From contig JAITEO010000354.1 of NCBI GenBank assembly GCA_031281985.1, positions 1 through 9,384 of the forward strand: a stretch of 9,384 nt of DNA, read 5' to 3'. Of the stretch, positions 1 to 7,374 are shown piece after piece. Below the pieces are notes generated by a model, which did not search any database, was not told the DNA's origin, and worked only from the letters and a program-made list of their open reading frames with translations. A program made the position numbers and the translations under genes. Within the stretch, counting starts at the first letter, position 1. Each line of letters starts with the position of its first letter. Source of the DNA: Zoogloeaceae bacterium (GTDB taxonomy: Bacteria; Pseudomonadota; Gammaproteobacteria; Burkholderiales; Rhodocyclaceae).

Positions 1-1374
1 GCGCCGGGTAATGCAGCCGGAGGGCACCGGGCGGATTTCAGAATCCAGACCTACGGCCTCAACGGCTTCTTCAATCTTTCCGACACACTCAAGTTGCATG
101 TCGACCCCTATTACGTCCGCGTGACGGATGGAACCGCCTCGGCTTACGCCCGTCCCCTTTCCGAAGCCGCCATCGGACGCGACCTGAACGGTGACGGCGA
201 CCGGATCGACCTGCCTCCGGTCATCGCGCAGATCTTCCCCACCCAGTACCGTGTCGGCGTGACCTCGTATGTCGACTGGACCCTGGATACCCACAATGAA
301 TTGCAACTCGGCTACTGGCACGACTACATTCACGCGCGCAACCAGACCATCTTCCAGAGCAATGACGACAGGGGGCGTCCGACATCCATCCACGGCAATC
401 ACGCGATCGTGGATAGCGACGGTCATGTGGTGTATGGCGGCAACAATTCCAACCGCATCATCAGCGACAAATTGTGGATACAGGATACCTGGAGCGATGC
501 GGAACGCTGGTCGGTCACGGGCGGTCTGGCTTGGCAACGCACGGCGTTCGACAGCGCAAAGCGCGTCAATGTCGATGATCCGGCCACGTACAAACGCAGT
601 GCCAGCTACAATCGACTGCTGCCCAGTCTCAAAGTTTCCCTGGATCTGAACGAGCGGCAGCAGATTTTCTACAGCGCCGCCTCGACGGTGAAGGTTCCCT
701 TGGTCGCCACGCTCTACACACCGCCAGGCACCGCGAAGCAAAAACCGGAAAAAGCCTTCAACCAGGAACTCGGCTGGCGCTACCACACAAGCGACCTGTT
801 GCTGGGCGCGACCCTGTTCTACAACGTGTTCAAGGATCGCCAGGCATCGACCACGGTAAACGGAGTCGCCACCGACATCAACGCGGGCGATGTGAATACC
901 TGGGGTATCGAATTCTCGGCGAACGGAAAATTCGCACGCGATTTCAATTACTTCGCTTCGCTTTCCCATACACGCGCCAGACAACGGGAAGATGTGCCCG
1001 ATAGTGTCGGCACGCTCGCCGACACACAGGGCAAACAGCTTTTCAATACGCCGAAAACCCTGGCGTCGCTGGGTGTTGGCTACGACGACGGCAAGTTCTA
1101 CGCGAACCTCCTGGGCCGTTATGTCGGTAATTTCTACGGCGACCTGGAAAACCGGGAAAAGATCGGCGACTACACGGTAGTCGATGCCGGGTTCGGCTAT
1201 CGCCTGAAGTGGGAACAGCACACAGCCGTCCTCCGGCTCAATCTCAACAACCTGTTCGACAAGCATTATCTGTCGGGCGTCGCAACCGGCGTGGTATCGA
1301 TCGATTCGGCAACCCCTCAATACTACCGGGGACAACCGCGCGGCGTGTTCGCCTCCCTGACCATCGATTACTGA
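1..1374 (+). CDS. TonB-dependent outer-membrane receptor, C-terminal part (5' end outside window)
   Basis: The reading frame is open from base 1 to the TAA/TGA region ending at 1374, giving about 457 residues; the plug domain, TonB box and signal peptide lie upstream of the window. The sequence has the alternating polar/aromatic pattern of beta-barrel strands, with the typical distal receptor features: a strand with NNLFDKHY about 40 residues from the end and a terminal strand ending in an aromatic residue (LTIDY). Such receptors sit in the outer membrane and use TonB-ExbBD energy to import scarce or large ligands. An acidic loop, DLNGDGDRIDL (181-213), resembles a calcium-binding EF-hand-like loop and probably faces outward. 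The stop lies 13 bases before the first GMC gene, so the receptor is probably co-transcribed with the oxidation genes and imports their substrate. The ligand cannot be read from the sequence. An internal TTG at 94 is not a real start. Confidence 0.9.
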   Translation, partial: APGNAAGGHRADFRIQTYGLNGFFNLSDTLKLHVDPYYVRVTDGTASAYARPLSEAAIGRDLNGDGDRIDLPPVIAQIFPTQYRVGVTSYVDWTLDTHNELQLGYWHDYIHARNQTIFQSNDDRGRPTSIHGNHAIVDSDGHVVYGGNNSNRIISDKLWIQDTWSDAERWSVTGGLAWQRTAFDSAKRVNVDDPATYKRSASYNRLLPSLKVSLDLNERQQIFYSAASTVKVPLVATLYTPPGTAKQKPEKAFNQELGWRYHTSDLLLGATLFYNVFKDRQASTTVNGVATDINAGDVNTWGIEFSANGKFARDFNYFASLSHTRARQREDVPDSVGTLADTQGKQLFNTPKTLASLGVGYDDGKFYANLLGRYVGNFYGDLENREKIGDYTVVDAGFGYRLKWEQHTAVLRLNLNNLFDKHYLSGVATGVVSIDSATPQYYRGQPRGVFASLTIDY

Positions 1375-1387
1375 TCCAGGAAATTCC

Positions 1388-2995
1388 ATGACCGACACGA
1401 TTTTCGACTACCTCATCATCGGTGGCGGCACGGCAGGCAGCGTGCTGGCCAATCGTCTGACGGCGGACGCAAGCAAACGGGTGTTGCTCGTCGAGGCGGG
1501 CATCGACACGACCGAGGGCGCGACGCCGGATGCCATTCTCGACGGCGCGAAACCTCATTTGCCGCGCCTTTCGGCCGATCGGTTTTTTTGGACCGGGCTG
1601 AACATTTTTCGCGCCGCCGAATATCCCGGCATCGCGCGCCAGCCGCAATTCTACGAACAGGGCAAGATACTGGGCGGCGGTTCCAGCATCAATGTGATGG
1701 TCTCCAATCGTGGTCTGCCATCCGATTACGACGAGTGGGAAAAACTTGGCGCGGCGGGCTGGGGATGGAAAGACGTGCTCCCCTATTTCCGCCGCCTGGA
1801 ATCCGACCCGGAATTTGGCAACCGCCCGGAATTCGCCGACCTGCACGGGCTGGATGGCCCCCTGCCCATCAGGCGCGTCGCGCCAGGCGACTGGAGCCGC
1901 TTCACCGTCACGGTGGCAAAGGTACTGGAATCGCAGGGGCTTCCCAACATCGAAGACCAAAATGGGCGTTTCGGGGATGGCTACTTTCCGCCGACTTTCA
2001 CCATCCGCAACGGTGAGCGGGTCTCCGCCGCGCGCGCCTATCTGGATGGCAAGACCCGCTTGCGTCCGAACCTCTTGATCTGGACGGAAACGCGGGCGCT
2101 CGGCCTCATCGTTTCGGGACGGCGTATCGAGGGAGTGAGGTTGCGGCGGGACGGCGCGACGGTGGACATCCGGGCGCGGGAAACTATCCTGGCGGCGGGG
2201 GCATTGCAGACGCCGGGTTTCCTGCTGCGGGCTGGCATCGGCCCCGCCGCCGACTTGCGGGCGCTGGGAATCCCCGTGCTCGCCGACCGTCCGGGCGTCG
2301 GGAAAAACCTCTGGGATCATTCCTCGCTGAGCCTCGCGGCGCGTCTTACACCAAACGCGGAGCAAGACGCGAAATCGGCGCACACCACCATGCACCAGTT
2401 GGGCATCCGCTGGTCTTCGGGCATCGACCCCGCACAACCTTCCGACATCTTCCTGAATATCGGCGCCGATCCGGGCAGTGGTTTTGCCCGTGCCGTTTTC
2501 TGGATCAACAAGCCATCTTCAAACGGGTTTCTCACATTGCGCGACACCGATCCGGAAACACCGCCCTACGTGGATTTCCGCCTGCTTTCCGATACGCGCG
2601 ACATCGGGCGGCTCAAGGCGGCGCTCGCTTTCGTCCAGCGGATATTCGCACATCCCGCGTTGGCCGCGTATGGCCTGCGCCTTGCCCTGTCGCGGTTCGC
2701 GGAATTGACCGATGGTCCTTTCCTGGCGGACGCGCTGCGAGACGAAGCCGCGTTCGAGCGCTATCTGCGCGAAAACGTCGGCGGCGTCTGGCACGCCAGC
2801 GGCACGGCGAAGATCGGACGCGCCGACGATCCGCTGGCGGTGGCCGATCCAGCGGGGCGGGTCTACGGCGTCGAGGGGCTGCGCGTGGCGGACGCTTCGG
2901 TCTTCCCCTCTGTACCGGCGGCGAACACCAACGTGCCGGTGCTGATGGTCGCGGAAAAACTCTCCGACGCCATCCTGGCGGGAGCTGGGCAATGA
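1388..2995 (+). CDS. GMC family FAD oxidoreductase, HMF oxidase-like (copy 1)
   Basis: Flavoprotein of 535 residues in the glucose-methanol-choline family, expected to oxidise primary alcohols (and possibly hydrated aldehydes) with FAD in the cytoplasm. The N-terminus has the ADP-binding fold, GGGTAG at residues 12-17, with Glu36 (LLVEAG) to hold the ribose. GMC signature 1 is at about 89-106 (YEQGKILGGGSSIN) and signature 2 at about 271-285 (GALQTPGFLLRAGIG). The catalytic pair is His469 (VWHASGTAKIG) and Asn513 (AANTN), matching the His467/Asn511 pair of Methylovorus HMFO with an offset of two; Trp468 before the His is also kept. Length and whole-sequence character fit HMFO/HmfH (about 531 residues), as judged from memory, not by alignment. 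AGGAA precedes the ATG. Whether it uses oxygen or another acceptor, and the true substrate (HMF, an aromatic alcohol or other), are inference. Confidence 0.93.
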   Translation: MTDTIFDYLIIGGGTAGSVLANRLTADASKRVLLVEAGIDTTEGATPDAILDGAKPHLPRLSADRFFWTGLNIFRAAEYPGIARQPQFYEQGKILGGGSSINVMVSNRGLPSDYDEWEKLGAAGWGWKDVLPYFRRLESDPEFGNRPEFADLHGLDGPLPIRRVAPGDWSRFTVTVAKVLESQGLPNIEDQNGRFGDGYFPPTFTIRNGERVSAARAYLDGKTRLRPNLLIWTETRALGLIVSGRRIEGVRLRRDGATVDIRARETILAAGALQTPGFLLRAGIGPAADLRALGIPVLADRPGVGKNLWDHSSLSLAARLTPNAEQDAKSAHTTMHQLGIRWSSGIDPAQPSDIFLNIGADPGSGFARAVFWINKPSSNGFLTLRDTDPETPPYVDFRLLSDTRDIGRLKAALAFVQRIFAHPALAAYGLRLALSRFAELTDGPFLADALRDEAAFERYLRENVGGVWHASGTAKIGRADDPLAVADPAGRVYGVEGLRVADASVFPSVPAANTNVPVLMVAEKLSDAILAGAGQ

Positions 2996-3051
2996 GCGAT
3001 TTTTCCCTGCCCCGCCGCGCCAGTTTGAAACGCGCCGGTTTGAAAAATTGA
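2992..3051 (+). CDS. Possible 19-codon small ORF overlapping the GMC 1 stop (ATGA)
   Basis: An ATG at 2992 overlaps the TGA of GMC copy 1 in an ATGA arrangement typical of translational coupling. GGAG at 2981-2984 lies seven bases before it. The frame encodes 19 residues, mostly basic (five Arg/Lys among the last twelve), and ends at TGA 3049-3051, right where the Shine-Dalgarno sequence of MFS 1 begins. A 15-base tandem repeat falls in frame and gives RASLK-RAGLK. No homolog is recognised. It may be a coupling or leader peptide that carries ribosomes across the 70-base gap to the transporter, or just chance in an intergenic spacer. Only its position, start signal and repeat support it. Confidence 0.2.
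   Translation: MSDFSLPRRASLKRAGLKN
3016..3045 (+). repeat. 15-bp tandem duplication, one mismatch
   Basis: Two adjacent 15-base units, CGCGCCAGTTTGAAA (3016-3030) and CGCGCCGGTTTGAAA (3031-3045), differ only at base 7. They sit in the spacer between GMC 1 and MFS 1 and look like a replication-slippage duplication. In the frame of the small ORF at 2992 each unit is exactly five codons. Confidence 0.85.
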
Positions 3052-3053
3052 AA

Positions 3054-3059
3054 AAGGAA
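3054..3059 (+). promoter_or_regulatory. Shine-Dalgarno sequence deciding the MFS 1 start
   Basis: AAGGAA lies six bases before the ATG at 3066. This favours that ATG over the in-frame TTG at 3048, which would lie upstream of the ribosome binding site. Confidence 0.8.
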
Positions 3060-3065
3060 TTTTCC

Positions 3066-4295
3066 ATGTCTTCCCTTTCCACGCAAAAGCGCGAAAGCGA
3101 CCTGTTCGCCAGTGGAAGCTGGCCTTCCGTCGCGCTCATTCTGCTCTTCGCCGTCGTCATTGCCGCCTGTCACGGCAAGACCATGCTGCTGGTGGGCGAT
3201 TTTGCCCAGAGTTTCAATGTCGATCCCGCGCGGGGAAGCTGGATCGTTTCCGCCGTCGCCCTGATTGCCGCCGTCGCCTCGCCCGTCGTGACCTGGATCG
3301 TGTCGGTGACGGGCGAACGGCGCGCCATCATCGCTGGATTGCTGGTCGCCAGCGGTTGCGGTTACCTGGGCGGACAGGCGACGGGCTTTGCGGAATTTCT
3401 CTTCCTGCGCGTACTGGAGGGCGCGGGCTACATCACCGTCGTACTGGCAGCGCTGGCCCTGCTGATCCATACCACCGACGGTCCCAGGCGCGTTCGCGCC
3501 CTGGCCTTCTGGTCGGTAGCCTCGCCCTTGGGCGGCGCGATTTCCCTCTTTGCCGTCTCGCCTTTTGTCGGCGGCGAATGGCGTCTGGTATTCAGCGGTC
3601 ACGCCGTGATCCTGCTCTTCCTGCTCTTCGCCGTACCCTTGCTGCCGGCGGCCAACTTGGCCCGCAAAGGGGAGAAAAAGCCATTCCGGCGGATATTCGA
3701 CATCTATCGCCATCCCCGGATCATCCGGCTGGCGGCGGCGGTCGGGATACCGCTCACGGTGGGACTTGGCCTTGCGACCGTCGTGCCGCATTACTTCATC
3801 GAGCAATTGGGCGTCGCGCCAGCGACGCTGGGATTCGTCTCGACGCTCGGCATTCTGTCCAGCGTGCTCGCGGGCGCACTGGCTGGGTATCTCCTGACCT
3901 GGCGGGTGGGGCCGATCGCCGTGGTGTCGGGTGCCGTGATAGGACTCGTGTTGGAGATTCTCGTCTTCACACCCGGCGTGACAGCAGGTGTCGCCATTGC
4001 GGCCAAGATCACGCAAGGCTTCTTCGGCTCGTTCGTCATGGCCTGGGTGTTTACCAACATTCCGAAAATGTCGCCCAACGGCGACCTCATGGGGGCTGGC
4101 AGCATCGCGGAACAATTCCTCTACCTTTCGATGTTCCTGGGGCCGGTACTGCTCTTTCCAGTGTACACGCTGGAGACACGCCTGCCGCTCTTCCTGGCTT
4201 TCGCGCTGGCACACCTGTTGCCGCTCTTCCTCCTGCCGCTCGGCCTGAAGGAGGCATATGGGGCGTTTTCTCGCAAGACGGCGAAAAGCGCCTGA
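3066..4295 (+). CDS. MFS transporter (copy 1)
   Basis: Inner-membrane protein of 409 residues, the usual size for a 12-helix major facilitator. A short polar N-terminus (residues 1-17) leads into helix 1 (about 18-38), followed by CHGKTMLLVGDF (35-46). A degenerate motif A, GERRAII, follows helix 2 (83-89), and motif B, RVLEGAGY with Arg115, lies in helix 4. A basic central loop (RKGEKKPFRR) separates the two six-helix halves. It is clearly paralogous to MFS copy 2 over its whole length, with near-identical stretches such as FWSVASPLGGAI and IAEQFLYLSMFLGP; copy 1 has an extra 13 residues at the N-terminus. Its position between two HMF oxidase-like genes suggests uptake of the alcohol/aldehyde substrate or export of an acid product. 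Direction and substrate are not visible in the sequence. Confidence 0.92.
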   Translation: MSSLSTQKRESDLFASGSWPSVALILLFAVVIAACHGKTMLLVGDFAQSFNVDPARGSWIVSAVALIAAVASPVVTWIVSVTGERRAIIAGLLVASGCGYLGGQATGFAEFLFLRVLEGAGYITVVLAALALLIHTTDGPRRVRALAFWSVASPLGGAISLFAVSPFVGGEWRLVFSGHAVILLFLLFAVPLLPAANLARKGEKKPFRRIFDIYRHPRIIRLAAAVGIPLTVGLGLATVVPHYFIEQLGVAPATLGFVSTLGILSSVLAGALAGYLLTWRVGPIAVVSGAVIGLVLEILVFTPGVTAGVAIAAKITQGFFGSFVMAWVFTNIPKMSPNGDLMGAGSIAEQFLYLSMFLGPVLLFPVYTLETRLPLFLAFALAHLLPLFLLPLGLKEAYGAFSRKTAKSA

Positions 4296-4327
4296 TTTTT
4301 CAACGATGACTTCAACAGGAGAAACTT

Positions 4328-5926
4328 ATGACGGATGTGATTTTTGATTATGTGATCATCGGCGGTGGCACGGCAGGCAGCGTGTTGGCCAACCGCCTGT
4401 CATCCAGGGCGGAAAATCGCGTGCTGTTGATCGAGGCGGGCATCGACACGACGAAGGCCAATACCCCGCCAGACATCGAGGATGGTCTGCAACCCTATTT
4501 GCCGCGCTTCGCGGGGAAACGGTATTTCTGGCCGGATCTGTACATCGGGCGGGCAGAAGCGCATCCCGGCATCGTGCGCGACCAGCAGTTCTACGAGCAG
4601 GGGCGCATCCTGGGCGGAGGTTCCAGCGTCAATATGGTGGTCTCGAACCGGGGTGTGCCCACCGATTACGACGATTGGGCCGCGCGGGGCGCGACCGGCT
4701 GGAATTGGGAAGGTGTGCTGCCTTATTTCCGGCGGCTGGAATCCGACCCGGAATTTGGCAATCTTCCAGAATTCGCGGCACTGCACGGACTCGACGGCCC
4801 CCTACCCATCGTCCGCACCAAGACCTGGACGCCCTTTACCCGTTCCATCACGGAAAGCCTGGACGCGCAGGGTTTCAAGAACATCCGGGATCAAAACGGC
4901 GTTTTCACCGACGGTTATTTCCCGCCAACCTTCACCGTGCGCGGCCGCCAGCGGGTTTCTTCCGCCATCGCCTACCTGGACGACAAGACACGCCTGCGTC
5001 CCAATCTGCAAATCTGGACGGAAACGGAAAGCGTGGGACTGCTCTTTTCCGGCAGGCGCGTTGCAGGCGTCAAGGTGCGGCGGCATGACACGCAAGGAGA
5101 AGTCCGGGGACGGGAAATCATCCTGGCGGCAGGGGCGCTGCAAACACCCGCCATCCTGTTGCGCGCCGGAATCGGCCCGGCGGCGGAGCTTCAGGCGTTG
5201 GGCATTCCGGTCGTGCAGAACAGCCCCGGCGTCGGGAAAAATCTCTGGGATCATGCCTCGCTGGGCGCTGTCGCTCCCCTGACGCCCGCCGCCGCTGCCG
5301 ATACACAGGTGGATTACAACGTGATGCACCAGCTTGGCATCCGCCTTTCCTCCAGTGTCGATCCGGCGGTGATTTCGGATATTTTCCTGCACCTGGGCGC
5401 GAACCCCGAAACGCAAACCGCCAATTCGGTGTTCTGGGTCAACAAACCCGATTCCAGTGGCTACGTAACCCTGCGGGACGCCTCGCCGGATACGCCGCCC
5501 AAGGTGGATTTTCGTCTGCTCTCCGATGCGCGCGATCTGGAGCGCCTGAAATATGCCGTGCGTTTTCTTGCCAGGATACTGGCGCATCCCCGGCTTGCCC
5601 GTTATGGACTGTCGTTTTCGCTCTCGCGTTTCGCCACGCCGGAATTCGGCGGGCCGCTTCTTTCCGACATTCTGGCGGACGAAGCGCAGTTGGAAAACTA
5701 CATCCGCACGCGGGTTGGCGGCGTCTGGCACGCGAGCGGTACGGCGCGCATCGGCCAGCCGGGCGATGCCGGCGCGGTGGTCGATCCTTCTGGAAGCGTC
5801 TATGGCGTCGAGGGGCTGCGCGTGGCGGACGCTTCCATCTTTCCCACGATTCCGGCGGCCAATACCAACCTGCCGGTGGTCATGGCGGCGGAAAAAATCT
5901 CCGACGCCATCCTCACGAAAATCTGA
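4328..5926 (+). CDS. GMC family FAD oxidoreductase, HMF oxidase-like (copy 2)
   Basis: Second GMC flavoenzyme, 532 residues, paralogous to copy 1 from end to end. FAD-binding GGGTAG is at residues 12-17, with LLIEAG giving the ribose-binding Glu. Signature 1 (YEQGRILGGGSSVN) and signature 2 (GALQTPAILLRAGIG) are intact. The catalytic pair is His468 (VWHASGTARIG) and Asn512 (AANTN), so it should be active. Differences from copy 1 cluster in the substrate side: residues after LDGPLPI (VRTKTWTPF here, RRVAPGDWSRF in copy 1) and the segment before FW(V/I)NKP. This could mean different substrate ranges, for example alcohol versus aldehyde step. AGGAG at 4317-4321 lies six bases before the ATG. The gap after MFS 1 is 32 bases, and the aldehyde dehydrogenase follows after 13. 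By eye it resembles Methylovorus HMFO at least as much as copy 1 does. Confidence 0.93.
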   Translation: MTDVIFDYVIIGGGTAGSVLANRLSSRAENRVLLIEAGIDTTKANTPPDIEDGLQPYLPRFAGKRYFWPDLYIGRAEAHPGIVRDQQFYEQGRILGGGSSVNMVVSNRGVPTDYDDWAARGATGWNWEGVLPYFRRLESDPEFGNLPEFAALHGLDGPLPIVRTKTWTPFTRSITESLDAQGFKNIRDQNGVFTDGYFPPTFTVRGRQRVSSAIAYLDDKTRLRPNLQIWTETESVGLLFSGRRVAGVKVRRHDTQGEVRGREIILAAGALQTPAILLRAGIGPAAELQALGIPVVQNSPGVGKNLWDHASLGAVAPLTPAAAADTQVDYNVMHQLGIRLSSSVDPAVISDIFLHLGANPETQTANSVFWVNKPDSSGYVTLRDASPDTPPKVDFRLLSDARDLERLKYAVRFLARILAHPRLARYGLSFSLSRFATPEFGGPLLSDILADEAQLENYIRTRVGGVWHASGTARIGQPGDAGAVVDPSGSVYGVEGLRVADASIFPTIPAANTNLPVVMAAEKISDAILTKI

Positions 5927-5931
5927 AGGAG
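5926..5931 (+). promoter_or_regulatory. Shine-Dalgarno sequence deciding the ALDH GTG start
   Basis: AAGGAG begins on the last base of the GMC 2 stop codon and lies eight bases before GTG 5940. A GTG at 5931 overlaps the motif itself and so is unlikely to be the start. The open frame reaching back to 5553 is read-through into GMC 2 in another frame. Confidence 0.75.
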
Positions 5932-5939
5932 TGCTCAAG

Positions 5940-7358
5940 GTGAGCGAATACACGCTTCATATCGGCGGCGAAGCCATCGCGGCAAAAACGACCTTCCCCG
6001 TCGTCAATCCGGCAACAGGTGCTGTTTTCGCCCACGCGCCGCTGGCGGACGCAAAGGCGATCGAAGCCGCCGTGGCAGCGGCGGAACGCGCCTTTTCCAC
6101 GACCACCTGGCGCGACGATGAAGCCGCGCGGCGCGCATCCCTGCAAGCCGCCGCCGAACGGCTGGAAGGCGCGCAGGAAACCATCGCCCGCCTGATTACC
6201 CAGGAACAGGGACGACCGATTCGATACACCCGCGCCGAAGTCGCGGGCGCAGCAGCGATCCTGCGTCAGCACGCGGCCTTGCCCTTGCCCGAAGCGCCTC
6301 CGCTGGAGGCCTTGCCAGGAAACACGGCGGCTCAGGTGCGGCTGGAACGGCGTCCGCTGGGCGTCGTTGCCGCCATCACACCCTGGAACGTGCCGATCAT
6401 CCTGCTGGTGGTCAAACTCGCGCCCGCGCTGCTGGCTGGCAATACAGTAGTAGCCAAACCTTCCGAATACACGCCCTTGTCCACGCTCAAGCTCGCCGAG
6501 GTCATCGGCCCCGCTTTTCCAGCGGGTGTGTTCAATGTTGTGAGCGGCGCGGGTGAGGTGGGAAAGGCGCTGGCCTCGCATCCCGCCGTGCGGAAAATTG
6601 CCTTTACCGGCAGCGTGGCGACCGGGCGCGCGCTTTTCAAGAATGCCGCCGACGATTTCAAGCGCCTGACCCTGGAACTGGGCGGTAACGATCCGGCGCT
6701 GATACTGGAGGACGCCGATCCGGAAGCGGTCGCGGAAAAGATTTTCTGGGGCGCGTTCTGGAACAGCGGTCAGATTTGCTTTGCCATCAAACGCCTGTAT
6801 GTTCCCGCCGCCCTGCACGACAACCTGCTGGCAGCACTTCTGGCACGCGCGAAAAAGACGGTTGTTGGCGATGGGTTGGAGGAAGCGACGGAACTGGGGC
6901 CGTTGACCACGGCGGCGCAGCGCGAACGGGTCAAGTCCCTGGTGGCGGACGCGAAAAAACGGGGCGGCGTCATTCATGCCGGGGGCAGCGTGCCGGAATC
7001 CGGTTTCTTTTATCCGCCCACTCTGGTGACGGGCCTGGGACGCGGCGCACCGCTGGTGGATGAGGAACAGTTCGGCCCGGTGCTGCCACTGATTGCCTAT
7101 ACGGACGCAGAGGCTGCTCTGGCGGAAATCAACGCCAATCCCTATGGCCTGGGCGCTTCGGTGTGGACAGCGGATATCGAGCGCGGGCTTCGGTTCGCGC
7201 GGCGCTTCGAGTCAGGCTTGAGCTGGGTCAACACGCACCAGAGCCTGCATCCCGCCGCGCCGAAAGGCGGCTGGAAATGGAGCGGACTGGGTTACGAAGG
7301 CGGCAGCGAGGGGCTGGAAGCCTACCGTCAGTTGCAGGTCGTGTACGTCGCGCGGTAA
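5940..7358 (+). CDS. NAD(P)-dependent aldehyde dehydrogenase
   Basis: ALDH-superfamily enzyme of 472 residues that oxidises an aldehyde to a carboxylate with NAD(P)+ in the cytoplasm. All key residues are present: oxyanion-hole Asn150 (TPWNVP), cofactor-binding Lys173 (AKPSEYTP), the FTGS turn of the Rossmann fold, general base Glu246 (LELGG), catalytic Cys280 (NSGQIC) and Glu376/Phe378 (EEQFGPV). Its NDPALIL and ICFAIKRLYV segments recall the AldA-type subgroup of general aldehyde dehydrogenases; that subgroup call is from memory. The chosen start is GTG 5940, preceded by AAGGAG. It lies 13 bases after GMC 2 and 16 before MFS 2, so it probably removes the aldehyde the GMC enzymes make, such as a furfural-type or benzaldehyde-type intermediate. 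The exact substrate and cofactor preference are not determined by the sequence. Confidence 0.92.
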   Translation: MSEYTLHIGGEAIAAKTTFPVVNPATGAVFAHAPLADAKAIEAAVAAAERAFSTTTWRDDEAARRASLQAAAERLEGAQETIARLITQEQGRPIRYTRAEVAGAAAILRQHAALPLPEAPPLEALPGNTAAQVRLERRPLGVVAAITPWNVPIILLVVKLAPALLAGNTVVAKPSEYTPLSTLKLAEVIGPAFPAGVFNVVSGAGEVGKALASHPAVRKIAFTGSVATGRALFKNAADDFKRLTLELGGNDPALILEDADPEAVAEKIFWGAFWNSGQICFAIKRLYVPAALHDNLLAALLARAKKTVVGDGLEEATELGPLTTAAQRERVKSLVADAKKRGGVIHAGGSVPESGFFYPPTLVTGLGRGAPLVDEEQFGPVLPLIAYTDAEAALAEINANPYGLGASVWTADIERGLRFARRFESGLSWVNTHQSLHPAAPKGGWKWSGLGYEGGSEGLEAYRQLQVVYVAR

Positions 7359-7374
7359 ACAGAAGGAGCACATC

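Noticed and set aside
1244..2437. Minus-strand open frame of 397 codons
   Set aside because: Antisense shadow of the receptor end and GMC 1, low-complexity Arg-rich product and no plausible domain.
2613..4214. Long minus-strand open frame (533 codons) across GMC 1 and MFS 1
   Set aside because: It spans two well-supported plus-strand genes and their spacer, is rich in Arg, Gly, Gln and Glu with no domain, and reflects codon bias in GC-rich DNA.
5553..5939. N-terminal extension of the ALDH frame back into GMC 2
   Set aside because: The extra residues read GMC 2 in another frame and have no ALDH character; AAGGAG before GTG 5940 gives a normal-length enzyme.
4802..5953. Minus-strand open frame of 383 codons opposite GMC 2
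   Set aside because: Same antisense codon-bias effect; its product parallels the shadow opposite GMC 1, as expected for paralogs.
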